A stretch of DNA of 26,328 nt from Phoronis australis (Eukaryota; Phoronida; Phoronidae), in the NCBI GenBank assembly GCA_002633005.1, contig NMRA01000830.1, positions 8,867 to 35,194 on the forward strand. Direction: 5' to 3'. Shown here piece after piece: positions 11,277 to 20,974 of the stretch. Every line of letters starts with the position of its first letter. Within the stretch, counting starts at the first letter, position 1. The notes below the pieces were generated by a model, which was given only the letters and a program-made list of their open reading frames with translations, was not told the origin of the DNA and ran no database searches. Made by a program: the position numbers and the translations under genes.

Positions 11277-11513
11277 GACATAAGTAATATCAGCTCATAA
11301 TACAATTGACAGAGTACTATAAAACAAACAAAACATGGGATCACAACGCCGGCACAAAGTATAGGCCATAGTGCGCAAGCCTACTGACCGGCGACTGATT
11401 TGAAGTAATTCATTTATCAATGTCTAACATAACAATGACAATTGACCATTATCACACACGTAGTGAACTTCTATTTTAGGCTTATTTTACAGCTGTGCTT
11501 TGCCGTCTTCGTT
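11277..11513. other. No recognisable feature
   Basis: Short stretch between the microsatellite and the hairpin repeat, nothing recognised. Confidence 0.5.
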
Positions 11514-11632
11514 GGGGAAGAAATTTCACGGGAGAAGTTCAGTATTTTATGCCTTAGACATAAAATAACTTCCCTTTAATACCGCGCATGCGCAACAGGG
11601 TCGGAGTGGGAAGAAATTTTACGTGACACCGG
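11514..11632 (+). repeat. Hairpin-bearing dispersed repeat, copy 1
   Basis: Shares start and end points with 18537-18668: both run from GGGGAA to GTGACACCGG and both contain AATACCGCGCATGCGCAACA. A hairpin lies inside: ATTTTATG (11544-11551) pairs with CATAAAAT (11559-11566), and GAAGTT (11534-11539) pairs with AACTTC (11567-11572). AGAAATTT occurs near both ends as a direct repeat. No TIR and no coding content; probably a short non-autonomous element of unknown type. Confidence 0.7.
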
Positions 11633-13800
11633 ACTAGGTATTATGTTGAATGCAGGGTTACGTTTCTTCTTGTAAATTGTTGATAAAAATGCTTTCTACA
11701 CAAACCATGTCATCTGCTCGTATTGTTGATGAGTTGAAGATATATTCGACAGCATCGCATTTTACTGTCATGTGCATCTGCTTTACATAGTTGATCAAGA
11801 AATAAAATCATGCATAGCCTAGGTCCTGGTGAGGTAGGGACTACCGGGACTACAAAGTTGATTTGTCATTGATCTGAAAGAATAATTGATGTTATCAAAT
11901 ATATTTTTTATTAAAATTAAAAACCAGGCTCGTAGCTGAAAATAAAAATCATTTGACTATCAATTCTGCATTCTTGGTTTTAATGATTCTTACGTCTATT
12001 GAATGTGTTAGGTTTAAATATCAATCTGGACAAAGTTGAATTTTAAAATTCAAACACCCAATTTGATCATCCATTAAGCATAACCTCGTTTTAGAGCTCA
12101 ATTTCTGTTAACTGGAAAGAGCAAGCATAGTTATCATGTTTCTTCAGGGGCCTCGTTCATCCGAGGGGAATGGTTGTGCCTGTGCCTTCTGAGAGGAGAA
12201 TTCTTTCACCAAGTTAGGTGAAAAATCCACCTCCCGATCACCATCAATAGCTCTCTCGCCCTGTTGCCAGCTCTCATAGGCTCTGTCTCAAGTAGCATTT
12301 TCATAATTGTGCTCATTCAAGTGTCACCGTGACCTGTGTGCATGGTTACAGGTGATTTGAACTTCGGTGAGAAATTTTCAATCACTATGGCAAATAATGC
12401 CGATATTCAACTTCAAAATCGAGGGATTGAGAGCCCTGTCCTTTTTGGAAAGAAAAATGTATCATGTTTCAACCCGCAGTCACGAAGGCCGAAGATTCTC
12501 CGGTCGTTTCTCATATTATGGTCGGCAAAATATGATCTAACTTTTTATAAATTTTACACGGACATATTTTCCTTCGTCACGGCGTATAGCAACGACCCAA
12601 CGCTTCCAAATCTCAAAGTCTTTAGCAGGGGATTGCAAAACAGACAGATGAGTGTCCAGATTTTTCCTAGCCGTGCGAGCAACACAGAACTACAACTACG
12701 CCGATAAGCCAACAGAGTTATCGTAGCGAGCCTTGTTTTGGAACGCGCCTCCTGTCGGCGTGAATTAGTCTGGTTTGTGTGGGGGGCGGGTCTCGACATT
12801 TTCATTATGTGTAGGGTCGAGATCGAGTGTGGGGTCCAGTAAGCCAAGTTCAAGGAATTATAAATGTTGTAGTGCTTTTCAAGGCTTAAAAGCATGCATA
12901 CAAAAACTGCTGGCCGCTAAAATGCATGCACACCAAGGCAAAATCTTAAATTTGGAAATTATATTTGACAAAAGTGGCATTCTTGATATCATAATTCGCA
13001 CCAATGCGGGGCCCCTGATTAGCGATGTGAATGATCCTGAATCGACCAATCTGAACTACGAGTTAGCATTGCCCAGAGTACTGGCCCTCTCGTCACCCAC
13101 GCAACACTGATTATTTGCTCATGAAAGGAGTGAATTACGTAAGACATACAAAACACGGTAAGTGTCCAGCATCAGATGTGCGCAGGCCACTCAGTTGGGC
13201 CCATTTTCACTTACTATGATCACTTGGAGAGCTTCAAACCGTAACAGCCAACGAAATTTCAACAATCTCATCAAAAAATATCCGCAACTAGTTTTGGAGG
13301 AAAGTGTCAGTGATGAGTTAGTACAGCTGTGTGATGTGATGAAAACTGTCAGGCAGCCAAAACTTAAGACGGATCAAAAATGATATCAGAAACAACATTA
13401 AGATAGAAAAGGTTGCAGCAGTCTTGCATTTAACATTATTGAACATGAACCTCTACGTAACATTGACGTTTCATGATTGACAATCATCCCGCTGTTGCAG
13501 TCAGTGGTACTTGCCAGTTGACATGTGGAAATTTCTACATAACCAATTTCCAGTTGCGAAGGTCAAACACAAAGATTTGTCGATTGATAATCTGGAATCT
13601 ATCCCCTTTCTCCCCACTGGCTCCAAAATCAGAACGAAGAAGATAAACCGAAACAAGCGAACCAATGCCCACCGAATCTATGACAAGCAACAGGTTGACG
13701 ATCGAAGAGACCATCTGATTATAAAAATAACCCGTACACGAAGTGTTGTGACAGTTCTTAAATATAAAGTGCTTCGAGATTAACTTAGTGATTAACTTAC
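11633..13800. other. Stretch with unassigned open frames
   Basis: Several plus-strand open frames of 73-123 codons (12336-12707, 12775-13110, 13162-13383, 13511-13783) and an overlapping minus-strand frame of 113 codons (12554-12895) lie here. None shows a domain or motif I know, and opposing frames overlap, so I do not call genes. A 7-bp hairpin TTTCACC-AAGTTA-GGTGAAA is at 12204-12223. A CpG-richer patch near 12700-12800 could be a promoter. Further exons of the minus-strand gene that may start at 13900 could lie here, but I cannot identify them. Confidence 0.3.
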
Positions 13801-13900
13801 CAGCAACAGAAAGGGGTAAAATGACGAGAATTATAAAACCAAGTCTGTCGTCCATGCTGTTTTCCCTTCGTTTTCGAGGTTTTACAGTGGCAGGCAGCAT
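13801..13900 (-). CDS. Candidate first exon, signal-peptide-like
   Basis: On the minus strand an ATG at 13900 opens 33 codons: a basic start (MLPATVKPRKRRENSMDD) followed by a hydrophobic segment RLGFIILVILPLSVAG. The exon then meets GTAAGT (13800-13795), a perfect donor consensus, directly after G at 13801, giving a phase-1 intron. A phase-1 intron just after a signal peptide is a common arrangement for secreted and membrane proteins in animals. An internal ATG before DDRLGF would give a more standard signal peptide. The downstream exons would lie at lower coordinates and I could not identify them. The product is unknown; the chance alternative cannot be excluded. Confidence 0.35.
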
Positions 13901-14124
13901 TTTATTTCCTTGTGGCCGAAGGTTGTAAACGATACAAAATCACAGAGTTGAACTTTTCAACTAAAAAAAGTTGTGCGAACCATTTAGTTTATATTTTTGA
14001 TGTTTCTATGATCAAAGAAAATAGCCAAATGACTTTAAAAACTTGAAATGTTATAAATGTTAGATTTCGCTTACCATTTATGAAATGGACTCGTCTATTA
14101 TTATTTCGGGTCACCAAGCAGCAG
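13901..14124. other. Upstream of the candidate exon
   Basis: AT-rich sequence without a recognised element. If the 13801-13900 exon is real, this would be its 5' UTR and proximal promoter; no TATA box at a convincing position is seen. Confidence 0.3.
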
Positions 14125-14260
14125 GGTCGCGTTTTGTGAACTCAAAGTAGTCGTCATGAAAGCTAGCGATGAGTACGTTTACGTACTTCGCGGTTTCTGC
14201 ATGGCGACATCTCGCGAAGACTTGGATTCTACAAGTTTCTTGCGTCCACAAAACGCGACC
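14125..14260. repeat. Inverted-repeat block, 136 bp
   Basis: GGTCGCGTTTTGTG at 14125-14138 is perfectly inverted at 14247-14260. Inside, CTTCGCG (14186-14192) pairs with CGCGAAG (14213-14219), and GTACGTTTACGTAC (about 14173-14186) is self-complementary at its ends. The block is CpG-rich against an AT-rich surround. It could be a small non-autonomous TIR element, but I see no target-site duplication. A 57-codon open frame runs through it from 14158 and has no recognisable domain. Confidence 0.55.
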
Positions 14261-15146
14261 AACAATAATGTCATCAGGAACGCAGCGGCGCTGTCGGTAG
14301 CGACGTCAACCAATGCCCCCGACTAAGATTGCAAATGCTCAATCTGAAGGTGTCTAAACTACCTCGGAAGCTCGTTTGTTTGCCTAAGAACCGCAAGCTT
14401 TTCATTCCCTATTGTCGGTAATAAAAAGCAGTCTGCACTGGCTATTTTTGTTTACTGAACCGCATAGAATAACTCGAGTTTGCCATAACAGAAAAAAAAA
14501 CACCCCGTTTTGTTTAAACTCGGAGACGACAGTACTTAGCGAGTAGTCCACAAGCGCATGACGATTCGTACCATACCAAAGACGGTCTCTGTTGGTAATG
14601 ACGTGGACCTAGAGTCTAGTTATTAATCGGTACCAGATAATCAAAACCTAACACAGCATTTCATCGGTTGGCCTAGTTTAACTTTTTACGACAATAAATT
14701 CAATTTCAGAAGTCAACTAGTTCCAAAAATCAGCAATTTATTTACCCACTGTTTTCCTGCAGCGAAGCCACCGATAATGGCTTACTCCTCAAAGAACCTC
14801 ATCAGATTCACTGATACTTGTCGATTGCTCGCGTGGTCTCAAAATTTTCAGGCCTTTATAATTAACAATGTTTAATTACAATTAACACGAGGCTAATCGC
14901 TGACAGAGACATCCAACCCATACTCCAAAGCCACAAATGAATGGATGGAACTACTTTTGACCAACTGTATTGGTTTAATAAACAGTTTGAGGGATAAAAC
15001 CACACGGATAGTTTACAACCAAGCTTCCTGTGGTAATTTGTGAACACGGGGTTAATATAGTTGAACCAATGAGTCCATTAAAAACACGAAGTACTAGATT
15101 TAAACATGTACTCAAAATCGCATTATTATTTAAAACGTTGAACAAA
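14261..15146. other. No recognisable feature
   Basis: No gene, RNA gene or repeat that I can support. Open frames are about 60 codons, overlapping on both strands. Confidence 0.45.
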
Positions 15147-15668
15147 GCATTGCACAAAGCCAATGGAAAGTTTTCAAAAACTACAGATCAAATCAGGACT
15201 CAAGAAAGTCAAAGAAATGACAGGAAAATCTAATAACGCTTGTAGTTCTAACAACAGAGCTTATATAAAATAAGCAATCTTTGTCCCTTCATAATTTGTT
15301 TAATCAAGAAGTGGTAATACTAATGAAACACAATTTGAACCAAAGTTTCAGATACCGGATATATTGTAAAACTTTAGTACTCTCCAGAGTTAATTGAAAA
15401 CAAAAATAATAATAAGATTGATCCAGAAGAACGGTTGTATTTCATTTATCTAGAAGTATAGTGGTGTAGAACTGAACATGATACATTGATATAGAATAGG
15501 AACGATGTACACACACTGTTGGATGCACATATATTTCAGCACAGTCATTGGATGTTCAGTATATGCGTGCACTCCTACATTGGGCGAACTGGGCAAAAAC
15601 GTCCGCCTCAAAGAAAGAACAGGTCCGAGAAAACGAGACAAAAGTCCACGAGAAATCGGCGCGAACGG
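15147..15668 (+). repeat. Direct copy 1, ends at N (possible assembly duplicate)
   Basis: Starts GCATTGCACAAAGCC and ends GGCGCGAACGG immediately before N at 15669; the same start and end points bound 15670-16189. By eye the two are near-identical, with scattered substitutions and small indels. The block includes part of the dispersed repeat seen at 1480-1915 (from about 15400) and the left part of the TIR insertion. The exact coincidence of repeat boundaries with the N suggests an unmerged contig overlap. Confidence 0.9.
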
Positions 15669-15669
15669 N

Positions 15670-16189
15670 GCATTGCACAAAGCCAATGGAAAGTTTTCAA
15701 AAACTACAGATCAAATCAGGACTCAAGAAAGTCAAAGAAATGACAGAAAAATCAAAGAACGCTTGTAGTTCTAACAACTGAGGTTATATAAACTAAACAA
15801 TCTTTGTCCCTTCATAATTTGTTGAATCAAGAAGTGGTAATAAAACACAATTTGAACCAAAGTTTCAGAAACCGGATACATTGTAAAACTTTAGCACTCT
15901 CCAGAGTTAATTGAAAACAACAATAATAATAATAAGATGGATCCAGAAGAACTTTTTGTATTTCATTTATCTAGAAGTACAGTGATGTAGAACTAAACAT
16001 GGTACATTGATATAGAATAGGAACGATGTACACACACTGTTGGATGCACATATATTTCAGAACAGTCATTGGATGTTCAGTATATGCGTGCACTCCTGCA
16101 TTGGGCGAACTGAGCAAAATGGTCCGCCTCAAAGAAAGAAAAGGTCCGAGAAAACGAGACAAGAGTCCACGAGAAATCGGCGCGAACGG
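15670..16189 (+). repeat. Direct copy 2, starts at N
   Basis: Second copy of the 15147-15668 block, beginning on the first base after the N. Unlike copy 1 it continues without a break into unique sequence to its right, so the dispersed repeat and its TIR insertion are complete here. Confidence 0.9.
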
Positions 16190-16562
16190 ACATTTCATAG
16201 GTCTGAACCTAGTACCCCGTTTTTTAGTCCTCTCTTTGTTTTTTTCAGTATAAGGTCCGCACACGGAAAAATTCGAGCCCCTCCTCAATTTTAAGCTGGG
16301 TGCGCGCATGGCAGTAGATTCAATTTTCGACTGAAAATGTCATTAGTCTTTGGCCAAATGAATATTCGAATTATTTTTTAATTTTCACCTGCTTTCTTAA
16401 ATAAGCACATTCATTCAAGGGATGTTGTTGTGTATATGCTTGAACGTTATACAACAAAATCTCCATCATAGTTCAGCTCATATAAAAATGATGAGGTGCA
16501 TGCACTAAGCTGTCAACTTTTGCTCAACTTTGATTAAAGTCTGACTTTGGCCAGAAAGGAAG
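15912..16562 (+). repeat. Dispersed repeat, copy C (with TIR insertion)
   Basis: Relative of 1480-1915. Matching blocks lie on both sides of the insertion at 16083-16311: on the left up to GGATGTTCAGTA, on the right from ATGTCATTAGTCTTTGGCCAA through TTATACAACAAAAT to the CTAAGCTGTCAACTT block near 16505. No coding content. Confidence 0.75.
16078..16316. mobile_element. TIR insertion (MITE-like) with CAGTA duplication
   Basis: Seen: the insert 16083-16311 is flanked by CAGTA on both sides (16078-16082, 16312-16316), and the related repeat at 1.6 kb has a single CAGTA and no insert. The ends are imperfect inverted repeats: ATGCGTGCACTCC at 16084 on the left against ATGCGCGCACCC read inward from 16309 on the minus strand. 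No coding capacity. This is the signature of a small non-autonomous DNA transposon. One extra base at an end makes the exact TIR boundary uncertain, and I do not assign a superfamily. A truncated left part of the same insertion lies at about 15546-15668, before the N. Confidence 0.75.
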
Positions 16563-16874
16563 TACAGGCAATACGGTGGGAAATAAGTTTTCATAACTTG
16601 TTTTTCTCGTGGCCATTTTGACGGCCACGTACGTCACTGCTTTTACAGTGCCAGGCTTCAGGTTTACTAGAGCGTACCAAAGCATTTATTGTTAGTTCAG
16701 TGTTAGGAATTGTAGATATATGTAAATATTTAGTAAATTGTACTTAGAATAGTTTCTTATTTATTATTTTGTAAATTAGTTAAATTGTAGGACCTTTCTA
16801 GGAATTCTAGAGTAGGCTAAGTGACCACGTGGTTTTCCTTAGTAAGTCCTAAGGCGAAGCCCCGGGTCCTTACT
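16563..16874 (+). other. Probable LTR/leader of a decayed gypsy-type element
   Basis: Non-coding and AT-rich; it lies directly upstream of a gag-like frame, so it is where a 5' LTR and leader should be. A 7-bp stem CGTGGCC-ATTTTGAC-GGCCACG is at about 16608-16629. I could not find clear TG...CA ends or a primer-binding site, and no second LTR copy is in the window to compare with. Confidence 0.3.
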
Positions 16875-18543
16875 ATGTCGTTTGTAGATAGTGTTCCAAT
16901 GAACTTCTGTCTTTCCCAAGAGTTATTTAAGCTCTCGGGCATGACCGAAGCTATTGCCCAAACTATTCTGGCTTTTCGGCAGACTGAGCTGATAACCCCG
17001 GAAATATTAACCACATCCATTCCAGATGGAGGTTAACGAAGAGTGCTATCTGGCATTGAGTTCACCCAATATGATGAAGTTCAGTCCCGGGATACCTCTC
17101 CTCTGGGTAGTCCTGTACGTACCCATTTGCCCCAAGACTTGAATGGCATTGCTCAGGCCTGTGACGGGTTGAATAAATCCCCTGTTACAGTGAGAAGAAA
17201 ATACTCCACTAGGCAGGATACTTTTTCGTCTGTGCCTGCCACGAGTTCTGGTAGCCGAACGGCTGGTCCGTCTACCTCACCCGTCCTTATAGCTTAAGGC
17301 CAAATGCCCCATCAAAGTTTTTCTATGGGATAAGGGCAAGTAGGACGACATCTTTTGGAAGTTCCAGCGCTTAGCCAAGGACAATTTATGGTCCGAAGAC
17401 AAGTGCGTCTCTGAATTAGGAATGTGTTTAGACGATGTTGCCTTACATTTCTTTCTTGATTTCATGAGAAGGAACCCAGACTCTGGTTTTGATGACGTGG
17501 TTGCACACATGTCAGAACATTTTTCATCGACTGACTGCACCCAGGTCTTGCGTCTTGAATTCCAATACGCCGAGGAGAAATCGGGGGAATCTATTGAGAA
17601 TTGGGCGTGTAGGTTAAATAGGTTATTTTTAAAACCCTTCCCTAATCCTTCGGAGCAAGAAAAAGTAGATCTTGTTTTCCGGTTCTCCCTTGGGTTACGA
17701 GATAAGGTAGTAGGTACGCAGGTGTTGAATTCATCTCCTTCGTCCCTTGCTGAGGCAGAGTCCAAGGCTGCATGGTTCGGTACGACCCAGCGATTGATGG
17801 CCAATCAAAACCGTCGGTCTAGTGTTTGGTTCGAGGGCTCACCATCGCGTCCGGACGATGCTTCGGTCAACCTGGTTTTACTTAAAGTTTTCTCCACTAG
17901 CATCCTCCGCTTCGAGCTCTGCGGTTGAGTCTAGGCTACATGCTTTGGATTTGGAGTCTCAGATGGCTATAAGGTCAACTCGGAAATAGGAGGTCTTAAA
18001 GAAGACAATGTTCTTATACATCGGGAACTTAAAGGTATGTCCCAGACCTGAGTTCAAATTTTAGGGGCATTTCCTCAGATTTGTCGAGGGTATTAAAATT
18101 GCTGGATTCTAATCCAAAACCATCGAGATCCCCTCCACTATCTATGTCCCTCCAAGCTTCCCTACAGAGACCTTCAGTTACATGTTTTAAGTGTGGTAAG
18201 TTTGGTCACTACCAGTCTGCACGCCGTAGCCCGCAGTCGGCTAGAATTCGTCGTACATCCTTTGGGGATGAGTCCGATGATTTAAACGAGTTGGGGCGTG
18301 ACGATCAGGTCTAACTCCAGTCCAATCTCGTGATGCCAATAGTAGGGTATCCTCTGACCGCCCAACTAAAAAATTCAGTAATACGGATGGTCTTTTAGGT
18401 TCATTAAATAAAAACATCAAACGCCTATCGACTGATCTGTTAGACTGTTTTGAAATAGGGAGTTTGTCCATTTCTTCTCGGGGTATTTCTGTGCATGATG
18501 ATGGTCGGGGGAGAGGTCGACCTGTCTTGGCTAGACGGGGAAA
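16875..18543 (+). pseudogene. Decayed Ty3/gypsy-type gag
   Basis: The reading begins at the ATG at 16875 (MSFVDSVPMNFCLSQELF) and includes a stretch resembling gag N-termini (AIAQTILAFRQTELITPE). An in-frame TAA lies at 17034-17036, then an S/T/P-rich linker to 17297. A frame change leads into the capsid-like domain (17330-17870), with DDIFWKFQRLAKDN, a TAG just before it, and ESIENWACRLNRLFLKPFP followed by a GLRDK motif, typical of the Retrotrans_gag family. Another shift follows near 17870. A zinc knuckle CFKCGKFGHYQSARR at about 18184-18228 has lost its last cysteine (Arg in its place). Coding-like sequence continues in a third frame to about 18543, where it is cut by another repeat. No protease, RT or integrase remains. 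It is clearly non-functional. Confidence 0.75.
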
Positions 18544-18668
18544 GATATTTCACGGGGGAAGTTATTTTATGCTTTAGACATAAAATAAGTGACCCTCAAT
18601 ACCGCGCATGCGCAACAGGGTACTTGGGGCAAGAAATTTCTCGGGGAAGAAATTTTACGTGACACCGG
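18537..18668 (+). repeat. Hairpin-bearing dispersed repeat, copy 2
   Basis: Same boundaries as 11514-11632 (GGGGAA to GTGACACCGG). The ATTTTATG/CATAAAAT stem with the loop CTTTAGA is intact, but the lower stem is changed and the right part has an extra CTCGGGGAAGAAATTT-like unit. It sits exactly where the gag reading ends and the GC-rich tandem array starts. Confidence 0.7.
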
Positions 18669-19500
18669 TATACAGTCTCTAGGCATTTCCCGGCTACCTG
18701 TGAAATGGTCCCCAGACGGTGGTCTCAGTCTCATGTCCGGCAGCATGTGGGTTCTGCCCTGCCGAGGCCGGAGCGCTGCAGGTCTGTCCCCTGTGCTAAG
18801 AAATGTGTCGATTATTGGCCATTTGTGTCGCTTCCTCAAAGGTGCTCTGAAAATGTCAGTAACAAAGTGAAGCTAATTAAAGTATCGGGTACGAGCGGCG
18901 GGCCGGTATACAACTAGTCTGTAGTCGTGTCCCGGCTACTTGTGAAAAATCCCCAGACGGCGGTCCACGCGGTCAAATCCGACGACCTTGGTTTGCGCTG
19001 GCCGAGGCCGGAGCGCTGGCAGTCCCCCTGCAGGTCCTTTCCTGCGTATGTGCAAAAGTCCCAAGAAATGTGTCGATTAGTGACCATTTATTTCGGTTTC
19101 AGAAACGTTGCTTTGAAAGATTTTCGAAGTCCCTGATCTTGAAGACATGTGTCGATTATTGGCCATTTGTGTCGCTTTCTCAAAGTTGCCTTGAAAATAT
19201 TACAAAGATAAGGAAACGTAGCGGGGTCGATCAGCGGGCCGGGATACAGTCCCTAGTCGTGTCCCGGCTATCTGTGAAAAGTCCACGCGATCAAAAAGTC
19301 GGGTCTGCGCTGGCCAAGGCCGGAGCGCGCTGCAGTCCAAGTGCAGGTCTGTCCCTGCGAGTGTGAACGAAATTTTTTAAGTCTCGAGAAATGTGTCTAT
19401 TATTGGCCATTTGCGTTGGTTTCAGAAACGTTGCGTTGAAAATTTTTCCAAGTCCTAAGAAATGTGTAGATTATTGGCCATTTGTGTCGGTTTCTGTAAG
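18669..19500 (+). repeat. GC-rich degenerate tandem array with sub-repeats
   Basis: Three irregular units of about 240-310 bp each contain CCCGGCTACCTGTGAAA (about 18687, 18929, 19262) followed by a GGCCGAGGCCGGAGCGCTG block (about 18760, 19001, 19312). A shorter sub-repeat, AAATGTGTCGATTATTGGCC and neighbours, occurs five times (about 18801, 19066, 19147, 19389, 19460), so it multiplied on its own. The array is much richer in GC than the flanks. Open frames crossing it are repetitive and overlap in several frames; I see no protein-coding sense. Confidence 0.75.
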
Positions 19501-20048
19501 GTAGAGTTTGGGCGGCGAAATAGATTTTACTGTCACGGAACATGCGCCAGGTTTTCAGTTGGTGATCTGGCAACTTGGCTGTTCGTGGGGCTTATCGTCG
19601 CTGTCCCTGCCTTGGCAGTTGTGTCCCTGCATGTGTACGTGTCCGATTACCGTGGTACACATATGACTATCGGCGCCACGGAGCGCGGAATCCGTATCGA
19701 AGCCGGAGCGCGGCCTCCTTACTAGACAGTGGAAGACAGGTGAGGCAGGTACGTTCCCAGGTGGCGGAGCCGGCCCGGGGGACTCAGTGATTTGAGGATT
19801 GCTCAGTGACGGGTTGTTCCGCCCGGCAACGGAAAGCGAGCGTCGTTGAAGCCGCGGTTTCAGCGGGTTTCCGTCGCGAAACGAAATGTGTCGATTTCAC
19901 CGTCAATAATCAATCAATCAATCAATTAGTCTATTTCCCTGTGGTATTTGATGGAGTTCGCTATATTTTTGTTTGTGTGGTCTTTAAGTGTTGGTTTTTA
20001 TTTTCAGCGTCAAAAGCTCGCTGACTTGCTGTGACACTAATCAGCTAG
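19501..20048. other. GC-rich tail of the tandem array, CAAT repeat
   Basis: The first 400 bases keep the same base composition and contain fragments resembling the array (GCCGGAGCGCGG near 19702, GAAATGTGTCGATT near 19884), so this is probably its decayed edge. A tetranucleotide run, AATCAATCAATCAATCAATT, lies at about 19908-19927. One open frame (19462-19725) includes a hydrophobic stretch, LFVGLIVAVPALAVVSL, but it starts inside the repeat and I regard it as chance. Confidence 0.4.
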
Positions 20049-20195
20049 AGTGGTGGCTCCAGAGAACAACAGATTTCTCTTGCTCAACATATGGCGCACA
20101 GTATAAATAGGCCTACGGCGGACACATATTGCGACAAGGGATCGCAAAAAAGCCAGATGGAGCTGGTGCAAGAAAAACTTGTGGCAACTTACCAG
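20049..20195 (+). pseudogene. Tyrosine-recombinase-like C-terminal segment, copy 1
   Basis: In the frame of the ATG at 20091 the peptide reads HMAHSINRPTADTYCDKGSQ and then MELVQEKLVATYQ, ending at CAG|GTAAGG, a good splice donor at 20195/20196. The same frame is open upstream to 20049 (REQQISLAQ), preceded by an AG that could be an acceptor. The pattern HMxHSxxTAxxYYDK resembles the end of tyrosine recombinases (conserved HS, then the nucleophilic tyrosine), as in Crypton- or DIRS-type elements. The first Tyr is kept, the second is Cys here. The rest of the catalytic domain is not found nearby. The assignment rests on a short motif and is tentative; an exon of an unrelated gene is the alternative. 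Confidence 0.35.
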
Positions 20196-20574
20196 GTAAG
20201 GCTTGATCAAGTTTAAAACAGTAATTGTAATCTCTGTTTACCACTGACAGGCTAGTGGGAGTGTTTGTGTTTGATCTGTAGCTGAAAAATCCTTTCAAAT
20301 TTTATTTGCAAAATGTTTACATTTTATTTGCTTTTAGTTTATAAAACCAAATCAACATAACAGTATTCATTCAAGTGAAATCTTTTCGTCAAAAATGGAT
20401 TACGGTTTTTTAAAGGTTGCCAACTCATAAGAAGAAAAGCCTGAACAATGTTCCGTAGTAGAAAGGAACTAGATCACACTATGCATTGTTGTGTATAAAT
20501 ATCAAATACAGTTCCAAGATGGACCGATCTTTGAATTTTCAGGATAGCAGTAAGAAAGGAAGGGAAGATTCATA

Positions 20575-20787
20575 AAAAAACATCAGAAGAACAAAAAACA
20601 TATGGCCCATAGTATTAAGACCGCTGACACATACTATGACAAGAAATCACGAAAACGACAGGGGGAGCTGGTGCAAGAAAAACTTGTGACAGTAACTGCA
20701 ATCTTTATTTTCCACAGACAGGCTACTGGTTGTGTTTGTGATTTTGATTTTTTTGAAAAATTGCACATTCAATTGTACCCACTATAA
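20575..20787 (+). pseudogene. Tyrosine-recombinase-like C-terminal segment, copy 2
   Basis: A diverged duplicate of 20049-20260. From the ATG at 20602 it reads MAHSIKTADTYYDKKSRKRQ and then GELVQEKLV, with the TYY pair intact. Compared with copy 1 it lacks about 34 bases that hold the splice donor, so the frame runs on into what corresponds to intron in copy 1 and ends at a TAA at 20785-20787. It also has deletions just upstream of the ATG. The DNA match to copy 1 continues into the intron-like part (ACAGGCTA followed by GTGTTTGTG), so the duplication was of genomic DNA and not of a spliced transcript. Probably not functional. Confidence 0.35.
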
Positions 20788-20974
20788 TTCCAAATCGAAT
20801 AGTTGTGCATCCTTTGAGACTGCTCTGCCTTTTGTCATCCACCAGCGTATCAATATGTATAGTAGGTGTTTTATCGCCCATCTGAATTACTTATCATTAT
20901 TGGTTTTCGGTTTAATGTAAGCTTTATTAAATCTCTCGCATGCGTATTTTCTATGATTATTTCGCACTCTTAGC
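20788..20974. other. No recognisable feature
   Basis: Short AT-rich spacer between the duplicated segment and the minisatellite. Confidence 0.5.

Noticed and set aside
11129-11344. Open frames reading alternating Arg-Glu or Leu-Ser
   Set aside because: Products of the AG microsatellite.
12336-13110. Two adjacent plus-strand frames of 123 and 111 codons
   Set aside because: Different frames, no domain, and an equally long minus-strand frame covers part of the same DNA. Not enough to call a gene.
13162-13783. Frames of 73 and 90 codons that look mildly protein-like
   Set aside because: No family resemblance I can name; they may be fragments of a captured gene or transposase but this is unsupported.
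15505-15781. Several overlapping frames of 74-87 codons crossing the N at 15669
   Set aside because: They span a probable false contig join and a repeat; no domains.
19462-19725. Open frame with a transmembrane-like stretch
   Set aside because: It starts inside the tandem sub-repeat and lies in a GC-rich decayed array where long chance frames are expected.
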